Below are positions 35,625 to 45,599 of a DNA stretch of 64,000 bases, piece after piece. Under the pieces are notes generated by a model. That model made no database searches. It was not told where the DNA came from and saw only the letters and a list, made by a program, of their open reading frames with translations. The stretch lies in the NCBI GenBank assembly GCA_023389155.1, contig JAEWEV010000013.1:130806-194805 (forward strand), in the 5' to 3' direction. Position numbers and translations under genes: made by a program. Within the stretch, counting starts at the first letter, position 1. Each line of letters starts with the position of its first letter. The stretch is from Pseudomonadota bacterium. Lineage in GTDB: Bacteria > Pseudomonadota > Gammaproteobacteria > Burkholderiales > Burkholderiaceae_B.

Positions 35625-38021
35625 ATGGATATCCCAAGTTCAATCGAATTTCGCTCAATTGTTGCCCATACCCCGTTAGGTGGCAAGTTGGGTTTCAGGC
35701 AAATGAACGGTTCAGAAGGACTCTCGCAGCTTTTTGATTTTGATGTTGAACTGGTAGCAGATAACTACAACCTGGATTTAAAGAGTCTGCTCGGCAAACC
35801 TCTGACTCTGGAAGTTCAAACGCTGTCCGGTTCACGTTTCCTGAATGGTCATGTCGTTCGCTGTGAAATGATCGGGCGGGAAAACAGCGCGTCCCGCTAC
35901 TATATTTACAAGGCGACAGTCAAACCCTGGCTTTGGTATCTGACACAGACTTCCGATAACAAGATTTTCCAGCAGAAAAGCGTTCCTGATGTCATCAAGG
36001 AAGTATTGGGTGAATATGGATTCCCATTTGAAATGAAGCTGACTGCTTCCTACCGGAACTGGGAATATTGTGTGCAGTATCAGGAAACCGATTTTGCCTT
36101 TGTGAGCCGTCTGATGGAGCACGAAGGAATCTATTATTATTTCAAGCATGAAAATGGTCAGCACACGCTGGTCATGACCGACGATGTTTCGTCGCATCAA
36201 CCTATGTCTGGCTATGATACGATTCCCTATTACGGACCGGATCGCCTTGGTAAACCGCAGGAGGAATATATCTCCATGTGGGAGATTGCCGCGCAGATCA
36301 CGCCTGACGGGTATGCTACGGTTGATTATGACTTCACCAAGCCTGGCGCCAGTCTGGATGCCGTTGCACGTCGTTCGGGCGGCTCGGAAAGTGGCAATCT
36401 GGAAATGTTCGAGTGGCAGGGCGGATTCCAGGAGGCGGATCACGGACAGCAGTACTCCAGAATACGTCTTGAAGAGTTGCAAAGCGTACAGGAACAAAAT
36501 CGTGGCATAAGCAATGCCCGAGGCGTAGCTCCGGGATATGTGTTCAATCTGAAAAATCATCCCCGCTCGGCCGAAAATAAAGAATACCTGGTGGTTTCTG
36601 TCAATTATCGGATGAGCGTTGCGGGCTACTCCAGTGGTACGGCATCTGAAGAATTTTATGAAGCCTCTTTCGTAGCCTTGCCGTCAAGTATTCAATATCG
36701 CGCACCACGAGTGACCTCCATTCCTCGTACGTTTGGTCCGCAGACAGCACGCGTGGTTGGTCCCGCTGGCGAAGAAATCTGGACCGACAAATATGGCCGC
36801 ATCAAGGTGCAATTTCATTGGGACCGATACGGCAAGAAGAACGAAAACAGTTCCTGCTGGGTTCGCGTCTCCAGCCCCTGGGCCGGTGGCGGGTTTGGCG
36901 GCCTGCAACTGCCACGTATTAATGACGAAGTGGTGGTCGATTTCATAGGTGGATGCCCTGATCGGCCGATTGTGCTTGGACGAGTCTACAACGATAATAA
37001 TATGCCGCCCGTCGAATTGCCGGGCAATGCCTCGCAGAGCGGTTTCAGAAGCCAATCGGTACATGGCGATCCGTCCATGGCCAACTGGTTGCTGTTTGAG
37101 GACAGAATGGGCGCAGAGCTTGCGCACATGAAAGCGCAGCTGAATATGCTGCTTGAAAGTAATAACGATTGTGATCATCACATTGGCAATAACCACAAGA
37201 CAACCGTGGGAGGGTGCCAACACGTTACCGTCACGAAGGAAACTCATATTACCCGACAGGGAATTACAAACGAACAGCTTAATGATGCGGTGACACGTGC
37301 CATCAATGGTGACTTCAAAGATTCGATCATTGGCGAAGTTACCAAGAACATTGAAGGCTCAATCAACCGGACGCATCAGGGCACAAACACCAACGCTCAT
37401 GAAGGTGACGATACCAATGTGCAGTTGGGATCTGTATGCAGACTGACAGTCGGGCCGGTTTGTGACATCATCCTGGGCCCAATCTCGCGCCTCACTGTGG
37501 GCGGCATCACCAACACCGCAATCGGCGCGCAAACGACAAATATAATCGGCAATACCAACAGCACTTACACTGGCAATCTGACATCGACGGTGAATGGGGA
37601 CAGAACCTCTTCCGTCAGCGGCACCTCGACAGATACTGTACTGTTTCGCAAAACCCTCACCGGGGCCGTTTCCTACACTGCCGCCCCTGCAGCTGCAGCA
37701 ACCTATTTTTCGAATAATACGGCGACGGCTGTCAACATTGCCCTCAATGGTTACACCTTTGCAGGCAATATTCGCTCGACAACTATTGGTGTCATCTCAG
37801 ACTTTGGATATGCTACCGAAAACCGCCTTATCGGAACACGGAAGCGTGCAACAATTGCGGATCAGCGTCTGGTCGCTATCGAACAGAAGGTGAAGGCCGT
37901 TACGCAAAGCTGCGCCGGCGTCCACGGTGTTGTTGAAGGCATGTATAACAAAATGGCAGGTATTCGCAGCCATCTGGGTGCATTAACGAACCGGGTTTCG
38001 GCGCTTGACTCGACAGTATGA
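35625..38021 (+). CDS. vgrG: VgrG type VI secretion spike protein with extended tail (island 2)
   Basis: VgrG of 798 residues. Residues 1-460 are very close to VgrG1, including gp27-like base and OB fold (GEEIWTDKYGRIKVQFHWDR). The sequences part after about residue 480. Here the tail is longer: a threonine- and glycine-rich beta-helix (about 500-670, with repeats such as TSTVNGDRTSSVSG), a hydrophobic small-residue stretch (about 680-730), and a helical end (about 750-798). Part of this tail resembles the separate small proteins of island 1. The ATG at 35625 has GGAGG eight bases upstream; a TTG at 35607 was rejected. The stop overlaps the next gene (ATGA). Confidence 0.95.
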   Translation: MDIPSSIEFRSIVAHTPLGGKLGFRQMNGSEGLSQLFDFDVELVADNYNLDLKSLLGKPLTLEVQTLSGSRFLNGHVVRCEMIGRENSASRYYIYKATVKPWLWYLTQTSDNKIFQQKSVPDVIKEVLGEYGFPFEMKLTASYRNWEYCVQYQETDFAFVSRLMEHEGIYYYFKHENGQHTLVMTDDVSSHQPMSGYDTIPYYGPDRLGKPQEEYISMWEIAAQITPDGYATVDYDFTKPGASLDAVARRSGGSESGNLEMFEWQGGFQEADHGQQYSRIRLEELQSVQEQNRGISNARGVAPGYVFNLKNHPRSAENKEYLVVSVNYRMSVAGYSSGTASEEFYEASFVALPSSIQYRAPRVTSIPRTFGPQTARVVGPAGEEIWTDKYGRIKVQFHWDRYGKKNENSSCWVRVSSPWAGGGFGGLQLPRINDEVVVDFIGGCPDRPIVLGRVYNDNNMPPVELPGNASQSGFRSQSVHGDPSMANWLLFEDRMGAELAHMKAQLNMLLESNNDCDHHIGNNHKTTVGGCQHVTVTKETHITRQGITNEQLNDAVTRAINGDFKDSIIGEVTKNIEGSINRTHQGTNTNAHEGDDTNVQLGSVCRLTVGPVCDIILGPISRLTVGGITNTAIGAQTTNIIGNTNSTYTGNLTSTVNGDRTSSVSGTSTDTVLFRKTLTGAVSYTAAPAAAATYFSNNTATAVNIALNGYTFAGNIRSTTIGVISDFGYATENRLIGTRKRATIADQRLVAIEQKVKAVTQSCAGVHGVVEGMYNKMAGIRSHLGALTNRVSALDSTV

Positions 38022-38458
38022 AGGCAGTCATTACTCTGGCCCACTATGTGCCGCTGCTTGCGGCACTTCTCTGCCTGGGATTGGCCTATTACGTTTATGA
38101 TCTGGGTGCGGATTACATTGCCCTGCTGGTCCTTGGATTCAGTGCGCTGATTTGCATCACGGTATTTTTTGTATTCGATTACCCGCGACTGCAGTATGTA
38201 CGTCGCGTTAATACACTGAAAAAAACAGGTGTACTTGCTCAGGCCAGCGTCATTAAAGCAGAACAGACTTCCCGATATATGAATCTGCGGCCTCAGATCA
38301 GCATCAGGCTCTCGTTTATCAATCCGCGGACAGGACAAAAAGTGCTTGGCACGGTAAATGATTATTTCGATATTCGTGAGGCGGCGTCATTGCGCCCCGG
38401 CGCGACACTTACCATCAGGTTTAATCCGGATCGGCCTGAAGAAATCGGGTTAGCCTAA
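38018..38458 (+). CDS. Small membrane protein, DUF3592-like, within T6SS island 2
   Basis: Protein of 146 residues with two hydrophobic segments (about 8-56) and a soluble domain of beta strands (RPQISIRLSFINPRTGQKV), ending GATLTIRFNPDRPEEIGLA. This resembles DUF3592 proteins and the gene products at 22786 and 45937. It is coupled to vgrG2 by an ATGA overlap and shares one base with the next start (TAATG), so it belongs to the island. Its place between VgrG and the DUF2169 protein is taken by the three small paralogs in island 1. It may be an immunity protein or a cargo. Confidence 0.82.
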   Translation: MKAVITLAHYVPLLAALLCLGLAYYVYDLGADYIALLVLGFSALICITVFFVFDYPRLQYVRRVNTLKKTGVLAQASVIKAEQTSRYMNLRPQISIRLSFINPRTGQKVLGTVNDYFDIREAASLRPGATLTIRFNPDRPEEIGLA

Positions 38459-41169
38459 TGAAAACAATAAAACCCTTTCGCCTTTCTGTACTTTCCAAAC
38501 CGTACCTGTGGAGGAATCAGCAGCGCCTGGGTGTTGCCGTCATGGCGCTGGCGGATCTGAGCGGCCCGCAACCGCAACTGCTGCCGGATCTGATCCTCTG
38601 GAAGGATATTGCTCCGGCACTGGACGCGGACGGGATGATCGACATGTTCATTCCGAAAGCCACGCCGGAGTATCTGGTGAGTGGCAATGCCTACACGCGA
38701 CATCAGGAAAACAAAACCTCATGCATGGTGCGCATCGACGTTGCAGGCCTTAGCAAAGCGCTCAGGGTGACTGGGCAACGCTACTGGATTGACGGCAGGG
38801 CAACGGAACCAAAAGCTTTTGATTCGATGCCCGTAACCCGGGAAAACGCCTTCGGCGGCCCGACTCATGACGAGAACCCGACAGGCAAGGGTAAGGCAGA
38901 AGCGCCGGGCGGCGCGACCATCGAATTACCTAATATAGAGGATCCGCTGGAGCCTTTTGACAAACCCGGGGTCGATATCCCGGTCGCCGGATTCGGCCCC
39001 CTCAGCTTTTTGCATCCGAAGCGCCAACGCATGATGGGTAGCTATTCTGAGCAATGGCTAAAACAGGATTTCCCGGGATTTTTCTCCGATATGGATCCTT
39101 CAATTTTCAACGCGGCGCCCGATGAACAACGTTGGTCAAAACGCCAAGCCGCTCCGCTGGGAGAAAAATTCACCATCTGGAATATGCATCCGGAAGAGCC
39201 CAGTTGGCAGGATCAAATCCCCGAGTTGCAGGCACGCTGTTTTATCCGGCAAAACGAAGAGTTTCGGGAAATCGACGTGCAGGCATCTACGGTCTGGTTC
39301 CTGCCGGAACAAAAGCGCATTCTGTTCATCTATCACGGCTCAACGCCGGTCACGGAAGATGACGCAATGGATGTCACGCATATCATGCCGGCAATGGAAA
39401 CAGGCGGTCAGTCTCACCCGGCTGCATATTATGAGCAAATCATGGAGCAGCGCAGCGACCCGGTCAGAGGCGGGCTCTATGCCTTTCGTGATAACGAACT
39501 GATCTCTGCGCGCCTGATCGGGAAATGGCTCGACAGCGAGACCTCTGTCAAAGATACGCAGCTCTGGCAAAAGGCGCATCTCAGGGCTGATTCCATGCGT
39601 AGCGACCTGAGGGCGCAAGCCGCATCCCAGGGGCTGGATCCTGACGAATATTTTCCGATACTGATGGGGCCGGAACGACATTACACGCCTTCAGATTTGC
39701 CTCTTCTTATGGAAGAAACAGAAGGGCTTGAAGAACGCATGCTGGCAGACAAGAAAGAGATGCGCGATAACTTGCTCGCGGCCGGTGGCGGGGAGCCGGA
39801 CCCGAACTATGCGAATCTGATTGAACGCATCTTTCTGGGTGAGGGAAGCAAGCCCAAAGGACCACCCAAGGATGTCAACGATGAATTTGACCTGGACAAG
39901 AAGCTCGAAGAAATTGAGCAGGACCCGGAATTCAAATCAACGCTCGAGTCGGAGTTTGGCATGCAAATGGACATGGATGCCACGAGACGCGAAACCAGGG
40001 AATCCCTTGCTCGCATTGACATGGATCCTGCGAGGGACATGTATTTTAGCGAGAAAGAAAAAGCGCGCATGGAAAAGCTCAATCCGCTCAGAAAACGCAT
40101 GTATCTTTACTCGGCTCATATTCAGGATGGGGCAGCCACTGCCTCGGTGCATGAAAGCGAACGGGTCAGAAATCACATAGTTGAGAAATATCAGAAAGAC
40201 AAGGATCTATCGAACCTGGATCTGACCGGAATCGATCTGTCGGAACTCGATCTGTCTGGCGCTAACTTTTCCGGATCTTTTCTTGAAGCTGCTGATCTGA
40301 CGCATTGCCTTCTGGCAGATTGTGATTTTTCGCAGGCGGTATTGACGCGTGCAAAAATGGACAGTACGTCCTTTCAAGGCGCGAAGTTCAACAAAGCCAA
40401 TTTATCTTCTATCAATGCCATCCATTGCCTATTCGATGGCGCGCAGATTACGGAAGCGATTTTCGAAGGGTCCGGTTTTACTGACTGCTCCTTCTCTGAA
40501 ACCCAGTTCAGCGATCTGCTGGCGGGAAAACTGACATTCAATCATTGCAAGTTCAATAACGCCACCTTTGATATGTCAATCGTCAATGAGCTGAACCTCA
40601 TACAATGCGATATGACCCAGTTGGCCGCTTTCAAACTCTCTCTTAATGGCGCCAAGATTCATCAATGTCGCTTTAACGGTGCACATTTGGATAGCTGCAT
40701 GTTTTTTGCCTCGTCCCTTGATGAGGTGAATTTTGACAACGTCAGCTTTTTTTGTGTCGGTTTTGCCTATCATACGGTTTTCTCAGCCTGTTCGTTCCGA
40801 AGTGCGATACTGAAAAACAGCAATTTCCGGGATATGGATTTGCATGGCATGGACTTTTCAAAAGCTCGCCTGGACAGTTGCGATTTTTCAAATGCAAACC
40901 TTTCCGGCTGCATTGGCGTTGCCATGCGTACCCCTCAAAGCATGTTTATCCGCAGTAATTTCAGGGACGCAACCTTGACCGACAGCGATCTGATGTACGC
41001 CAACTTCAAGAAGGCAGAGTTGCGAGGCGCAAGAATGAACAGGACCAATGTATTTCGCGCCAATATGGAACAGGTCATCGCAGATGACAGTACTCTTCTG
41101 GATGACAGTTACAGGGAGCAGGTCAATATCTATCCATTAAGGAATATCACTGAACGGCGAAACCAATGA
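38458..41169 (+). CDS. DUF2169 plus pentapeptide-repeat protein (island 2)
   Basis: Homologue of the protein at 18700, 903 residues. DUF2169 occupies about 1-330 (AFGGPTHDENPTGKG, FPGFFSDMDPSIFNAAPDEQ, IWNMHPEEP). A long acidic and lysine-rich linker (about 420-570, likely coiled coil: EEIEQDPEFKSTLESEFG) follows, then pentapeptide repeats from about 585 to 874. It starts MKTIKPFRLSVLSKPYLW, which supported the start choice for its homologue. Probably an adaptor that loads cargo on VgrG2. It overlaps the next gene by four bases. Confidence 0.9.
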   Translation: MKTIKPFRLSVLSKPYLWRNQQRLGVAVMALADLSGPQPQLLPDLILWKDIAPALDADGMIDMFIPKATPEYLVSGNAYTRHQENKTSCMVRIDVAGLSKALRVTGQRYWIDGRATEPKAFDSMPVTRENAFGGPTHDENPTGKGKAEAPGGATIELPNIEDPLEPFDKPGVDIPVAGFGPLSFLHPKRQRMMGSYSEQWLKQDFPGFFSDMDPSIFNAAPDEQRWSKRQAAPLGEKFTIWNMHPEEPSWQDQIPELQARCFIRQNEEFREIDVQASTVWFLPEQKRILFIYHGSTPVTEDDAMDVTHIMPAMETGGQSHPAAYYEQIMEQRSDPVRGGLYAFRDNELISARLIGKWLDSETSVKDTQLWQKAHLRADSMRSDLRAQAASQGLDPDEYFPILMGPERHYTPSDLPLLMEETEGLEERMLADKKEMRDNLLAAGGGEPDPNYANLIERIFLGEGSKPKGPPKDVNDEFDLDKKLEEIEQDPEFKSTLESEFGMQMDMDATRRETRESLARIDMDPARDMYFSEKEKARMEKLNPLRKRMYLYSAHIQDGAATASVHESERVRNHIVEKYQKDKDLSNLDLTGIDLSELDLSGANFSGSFLEAADLTHCLLADCDFSQAVLTRAKMDSTSFQGAKFNKANLSSINAIHCLFDGAQITEAIFEGSGFTDCSFSETQFSDLLAGKLTFNHCKFNNATFDMSIVNELNLIQCDMTQLAAFKLSLNGAKIHQCRFNGAHLDSCMFFASSLDEVNFDNVSFFCVGFAYHTVFSACSFRSAILKNSNFRDMDLHGMDFSKARLDSCDFSNANLSGCIGVAMRTPQSMFIRSNFRDATLTDSDLMYANFKKAELRGARMNRTNVFRANMEQVIADDSTLLDDSYREQVNIYPLRNITERRNQ

Positions 41170-42209
41170 CATTTGACGAATTGAGCGAAATAGCGCGAAT
41201 CGGCGGTGTGGTAACCGGGGAGAAGCTGGCCTTTGATCTGAGCGGAATGAACCTTGCCGCTGTCATATTTGAAGACGTGGACTTCACCGCAAGTACCATG
41301 CGGGATACGGATTTTTCGGAATGCGTGTTCACTGAATGCAAGTTTACGGGAACCACATTGAGCAATGCGGATTTCAGATTCGCCATTTTTAACAAATGTC
41401 ACGCAGACAATTGCAGATTCGAATCAATCAAGGCGTTTTCAACGCAATTTGTCGAGACTGATTTTTCCGGAACGCAGTTTTCGGGCGAGTGCGAGCAGAC
41501 GACCTTTAAAGACTGCATACTGGAAAACAGCATTATCGCGTTTTCTGTGAACAGGAACAATACGATTGCCAGCAGCGCAATGGCGCTTGCAATTTTCCGC
41601 GGTGAACTTGAACAACTGACTCTTTTCCGGCTTGATCTGAGCAAAAGCCAGTTTGACAGTGAGCATATGCGGCAAATCGTTTTTTTCGAATCGCAGGCAA
41701 TGGGGATTGATTTGCAGGGGAAAAACCTGACAGGCTCGCAGTTTATTGATGCGGATTTTACTGGCGCAAATTTCAGCCAGAGCAATCTGACACAGTGCAG
41801 CCTGAAGGGATGCGCTTTACAGGAAAGCGCTTTTATACGCACGAATGCGCCGAATGCCTTGTTCCCCGAATCTGATCTTTCAGGCGCGGATTTCCGCTGG
41901 GCAAATCTGCCACAGACAATCTGGGTCGACGCCGTGCTGAACCAGGCAAATCTGATGCAGGCCAGCCTGACGATGAGTGTATTTCAGCGCACCCAATGTC
42001 TTGAAACCATTTTTGATGAATCTGACCTGGCTTACTCAGATTTCTCGTATGCCACTTTGCCAGGTGCACGTTTTCGCGGAACGAAGTTCAATCGCACCAA
42101 CATGCACCGTGCGGTGACCGACGATACCAATCTCAAGCAGCAGTCGGGAGTCATTGAAAAGGATGAGGTTTTATATGAAGCAGAATTATTTAGCGCCCAT
42201 CTGGATTGA
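41166..42209 (+). CDS. Pentapeptide-repeat protein (island 2)
   Basis: Protein of 347 residues, homologous and in the same position as the one at 21335. Repeats run from about residue 18 to 315 (FDLSGMNLAAVIFEDVDFT). A central interval around 120-165 fits the pattern poorly. Coupled to the DUF2169 gene by an ATGA overlap. Structural part or cargo of the T6SS module; not a DNA gyrase-protecting Qnr protein as far as can be seen, since the context and length differ. Confidence 0.88.
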   Translation: MTFDELSEIARIGGVVTGEKLAFDLSGMNLAAVIFEDVDFTASTMRDTDFSECVFTECKFTGTTLSNADFRFAIFNKCHADNCRFESIKAFSTQFVETDFSGTQFSGECEQTTFKDCILENSIIAFSVNRNNTIASSAMALAIFRGELEQLTLFRLDLSKSQFDSEHMRQIVFFESQAMGIDLQGKNLTGSQFIDADFTGANFSQSNLTQCSLKGCALQESAFIRTNAPNALFPESDLSGADFRWANLPQTIWVDAVLNQANLMQASLTMSVFQRTQCLETIFDESDLAYSDFSYATLPGARFRGTKFNRTNMHRAVTDDTNLKQQSGVIEKDEVLYEAELFSAHLD

Positions 42210-42243
42210 TGGCCGCATAGACCAAGGATAAGGAGATAACGAT

Positions 42244-42630
42244 ATGTTCGCGAACTGTCAGCTTTTTGGCATGGACTTGGCATTTCCCGACGTGTGTCTG
42301 ACGCCGCCGGCCATTCCTGTGCCATATCCCAATATGGCTCTGGGGATGATGGCCATTCCCATTTGTTTCAATATCCTGAAATGCTTTGCCCCGGCGCATA
42401 ATATGATGACCTTCACCCCCATCAGTCTTGGAGATATTCCTGGCGTGATTGGTGGCGTCGTGTCGCATACTGTCATGAGCATGAAAAGAGATCTGACCGG
42501 CGCGTTTACCGTGCTGTTACGCTGTGCACCGGCAACCCGGCTTACTAGCATCACACTGCAAAATACATTCAACATGATTGGCATGCGGCTGATTCCAAGT
42601 CAACCAAAGATTCTGGTATTGGCTCCGTGA
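42244..42630 (+). CDS. DUF4150 PAAR-like protein (island 2)
   Basis: Protein of 128 residues resembling the DUF4150 family: CLTPPAIPVPYPNMALG and SLGDIPGVIGGVVSHTVMS are conserved with the island 1 copy. It probably caps the VgrG2 spike. No toxin domain is attached. AAGGAG precedes the ATG by about nine bases. It ends the island. Confidence 0.86.
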   Translation: MFANCQLFGMDLAFPDVCLTPPAIPVPYPNMALGMMAIPICFNILKCFAPAHNMMTFTPISLGDIPGVIGGVVSHTVMSMKRDLTGAFTVLLRCAPATRLTSITLQNTFNMIGMRLIPSQPKILVLAP

Positions 42631-42800
42631 TCCGGTGGTTGCGGGATCTGGAAATACCTCTTACCTGGCATGTGCCTGGCATAGGGCGTTTCAGTATTTG
42701 TGCTTGCTGATCTCGGTATGGGTAACAATAAAGATATCTTTAATGTGCACGGTTCACGGATTCGGCGTCGGCAATAATAATCGCCTGCAGCGATAATAGC

Positions 42801-43580
42801 CTAGAACGAAATGGAAAATCCGCCATCCACCGCCAGCACCTGCCCATTCACATACGAGGAGGCGGCCGATGCCAGAAAGAGTACGGGGCCGATGATTTCT
42901 GCGGGATCGCCCCAGCGCTGCAGCGGGTTTCGCTCCTGCATTTTCGCGATATTGGCAGGCGTCGAAATCAACGACTGGTTAAACTCGGTGGCAAAGGTAC
43001 CGGGGGCAATGGCATTACTGAGTATGCCATCCCGGCCAAATTCCACCGCCAGCGAACGGGTCATGGTATTGAGCGCCTGCTTGGTAATCGGATAGATAAA
43101 GTCCCCAAAACGCACCAGTTGCCCGGCAATGGAACTGATCGTAATAATCCGCCCGTACCGGTTTAATTTCATAAGTGATATTGCCGCTCGTGATATTTCA
43201 ATATTTGACAGAATATTGGTGCGTATGACCGATTCAAGTTCCATTGCATCGCTATCCTGAAGCGGCTTGCGTAATCGGATGCTTGCATTGTTCACGAGAA
43301 TATCAAGACGCTGGTGTTGCTCTCTGATTTTCCGGAAAGCCGAATAACTTGCTGCCTGGTCATTCAGGTCGAATGCACTCCACGAGGCGTCGACGCCTTC
43401 TTCTGTAAGACGTTCTGCGGCCTTCGTTGCGCCTTGTTCATCACGACCGTGAATTATTACCGTCGCACCGGCTTGTCCCAACCCCCGGGCAATTTCATAA
43501 CCCAGCCCGCGCGTTGAGCCGGTCACTAGCGCTACCTGATTGCGCAAATCAAAGAGCGGATTCAAGTCTGTTGCTGCCAT
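42801..43580 (-). CDS. Short-chain dehydrogenase, gluconate 5-dehydrogenase type
   Basis: SDR of 259 residues. It has TGSTRGLGYEIARGL, NNASI, catalytic Ser in ISSIAG and Y-x-x-x-K (YPITKQAL). The frame is open to 43751 but that part overlaps the aldolase gene and lacks homology; the ATG at 43580 lies seven bases after that gene's stop. Together with a class II aldolase and a Bug receptor it probably serves sugar-acid use. Confidence 0.87.
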   Translation of the reverse strand: MAATDLNPLFDLRNQVALVTGSTRGLGYEIARGLGQAGATVIIHGRDEQGATKAAERLTEEGVDASWSAFDLNDQAASYSAFRKIREQHQRLDILVNNASIRLRKPLQDSDAMELESVIRTNILSNIEISRAAISLMKLNRYGRIITISSIAGQLVRFGDFIYPITKQALNTMTRSLAVEFGRDGILSNAIAPGTFATEFNQSLISTPANIAKMQERNPLQRWGDPAEIIGPVLFLASAASSYVNGQVLAVDGGFSISF

Positions 43581-43587
43581 GTCCAAT

Positions 43588-44331
43588 TCAATTCTTATAA
43601 GTGGCGTTACGACGATCCAGATAGCGAAGCATCGCGGGCCATTCCATGATGCCAAAAGGACGTCTGACGTTAGGCTGATACAGATGATGGGTTTTTTCGA
43701 CGACTGGCTGTGGCGGAATAATAAGCTTGGTATTGCCGGCAAGCGCATCAACCTGTGCGCGGCAGGCCATTTCTAGCCAGTACATGGCATTGAATGCTTC
43801 TGCAATGGAAGGCGACGCGACCAGCAAGCCATGACTGCGCAAGATCATGGCGTCCTGCGTGCCAAGGTCCGCGACCAGGCGCTGCTGCTCGTCCATATCA
43901 ATGGCAACGCTTTCATAATCGTGGTAGGCGATGTCTTTGAAGCGCATGGCCGTCTGCGTAATAGGCAGCAGACCGCACTCCATGGCCGACACGGCCATGC
44001 CGGCTCGTGAATGCGTATGAATAACACAGCCGACATCATGTCGAGCCCCATGCACCGCACTGTGAATGACATAGCCCGCTTGATTCAAACCGGTGCCGTC
44101 GGTATTCGGATTGTCCAGCACATCGCCTTTGACATTGATCTTAATGAGGTTTGATGCGGTGATTTCCTCATACATATAGCCGTAAGGATTGATCAAAATC
44201 TCGTCATCGGTACCGGGAATGCGCGCGGTAATATGGTTATAGACCAGATCACTCATGCCAAAAAGCGGCATCAACTGGTAGCATGCAGCCAGATTGACCC
44301 GTGCTTCCCACTCTGTCGTACTGTATTTCAT
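43588..44331 (-). CDS. Class II aldolase/adducin family protein
   Basis: Protein of 247 residues. The metal-binding histidines are seen in HTHSRAGMAV and LRSHGLLV, and the start WEARVNLAACYQLMPLFGMSDLVYNHITARIP is typical. The family includes fuculose-phosphate aldolases and decarboxylases of four-carbon acids. The first codon overlaps the upstream Bug gene stop (ATGA). Confidence 0.88.
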   Translation of the reverse strand: MKYSTTEWEARVNLAACYQLMPLFGMSDLVYNHITARIPGTDDEILINPYGYMYEEITASNLIKINVKGDVLDNPNTDGTGLNQAGYVIHSAVHGARHDVGCVIHTHSRAGMAVSAMECGLLPITQTAMRFKDIAYHDYESVAIDMDEQQRLVADLGTQDAMILRSHGLLVASPSIAEAFNAMYWLEMACRAQVDALAGNTKLIIPPQPVVEKTHHLYQPNVRRPFGIMEWPAMLRYLDRRNATYKN

Positions 44332-45308
44332 TTTTGATCCACTCCTGCGTCTTTCACAATTTTCCCCCAGGTTCCATAGTTTTCCTGAACCATCTTGCCA
44401 AACGCCTCTGGTGAATCGCTCATCACGACTTCGGAGCCCAGGGCGACCAGCTTGTCGTTGGTATCTTTATCTTTCAGTGTCTTGTTCAATTCCGTATGCA
44501 GTTTGTCCACGATCTCTTTAGGTGTCCCCTTGGGCGCAAATATTCCCAGCCATGCGCCCATGTTGAAGTTCGGAATGCCCTGTTCCTGAATCGTAGGCGT
44601 ATCCGGAGCCAGTTTGGCCCGCTCTGCCACACTAACGGCCAGCGCATTGAGCTTGCCGGATTTGACATGCGGCATTGCCGAGACAACCGTGTCAAATGTC
44701 ATATCTACGTTGCCGCCGATTACATCCGTCTGCGATTGCGTACTGCCTGAATAAGGTACATGCACCATTTTCGTACCCGTTTCTTTCATCAGCAACTCCA
44801 TCAACAGATGGCTAGTCGTTCCTTGGCCGATAGAGGCAAAGGTCAGTTTATCCGGATTCGACTTTGCATAGGCAATCAGGTCTTTAAAAGTTTTAATGCC
44901 CTTCGTGTTATTAATCACCAGAATATAGGGAAGCCAGGTAGTCTGGCCCACAGGCTCAAAATCGGAACTCGCATCATAGGGCAGGGACTTGTAGACATGT
45001 GGATTGATATTCATGGGGGCAGTCGCAGACAGCACCAGTGTATACCCATCGGGCTTTGCCTTTGCCACCAGCCCCGCTCCCAGACTGCCACCCACACCGG
45101 GTTTGTTTTCCACGATAAATGGCTGACCCAGATCCTTGCTCATCTTGTTCGCAAGAATTCGGGCAACGGAATCGGTTGATGTCCCGGGCGGGAAACCTAC
45201 TACGATCGTAATTGGTTTTGTGGGATAGTCAGCTGCTATTGCGGTGGTCATGGTTAGCGTCGCGGCAACTGCCACCAGCACGCGCTTCACAAAATGGCGT
45301 TTTATCAT
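44328..45308 (-). CDS. Bug/TctC-family periplasmic solute-binding protein (second)
   Basis: Bug receptor of 326 residues. Signal peptide MIKRHFVKRVLVAVAATLT ending near AIA, then YPTKPITIVVGFPPGTSTDSVAR. The ATG at 45308 has AGGAAGAG upstream; the longer frame to 45401 would add a hydrophilic leader in front of the signal peptide and is rejected. Probably supplies the acid processed by the aldolase and SDR of the same operon. Confidence 0.9.
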   Translation of the reverse strand: MIKRHFVKRVLVAVAATLTMTTAIAADYPTKPITIVVGFPPGTSTDSVARILANKMSKDLGQPFIVENKPGVGGSLGAGLVAKAKPDGYTLVLSATAPMNINPHVYKSLPYDASSDFEPVGQTTWLPYILVINNTKGIKTFKDLIAYAKSNPDKLTFASIGQGTTSHLLMELLMKETGTKMVHVPYSGSTQSQTDVIGGNVDMTFDTVVSAMPHVKSGKLNALAVSVAERAKLAPDTPTIQEQGIPNFNMGAWLGIFAPKGTPKEIVDKLHTELNKTLKDKDTNDKLVALGSEVVMSDSPEAFGKMVQENYGTWGKIVKDAGVDQK

Positions 45309-45599
45309 GTCTCTTCCTGTAGGTATTTTGCGTTTATTATGTTGTATGTGGTGTATGCCCGCTTTTGCAACGGGTCTTTCATAGTATCGGCCGACAGACA
45401 TTGCGTCTATTATTCAATTGAAAACTCAGCCTTAGTTTCAAGTGAAGGGGGCTTCGGTTAAGCGGAAAGCGTTGAATGGGCTTTCGTTGAGTGATGCTCG
45501 TTAATTTGAGCACATATGTCATCGCCGTGTGAGACGATACCTGGCGGACTTTCACGATTGCTATAAAATATAGTTCAGTTTATTCAAGGAGTGCGCGGT
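45309..45599. other. Divergent promoter region, Bug operon and small lipoprotein
   Basis: About 290 bases with no supported gene. It should hold the promoters of the leftward Bug operon and the rightward lipoprotein. I see no clear operator. Confidence 0.4.

Noticed and set aside
35832..36560. Leftward 242-codon frame opposite vgrG2
   Set aside because: Antisense to the conserved VgrG base domain; no protein-like motif.
14966..42630. Composite transposon carrying the VgrG islands
   Set aside because: No transposase, integrase, tRNA or flanking direct repeats are seen around either island; the only mobile gene is at the far right edge.
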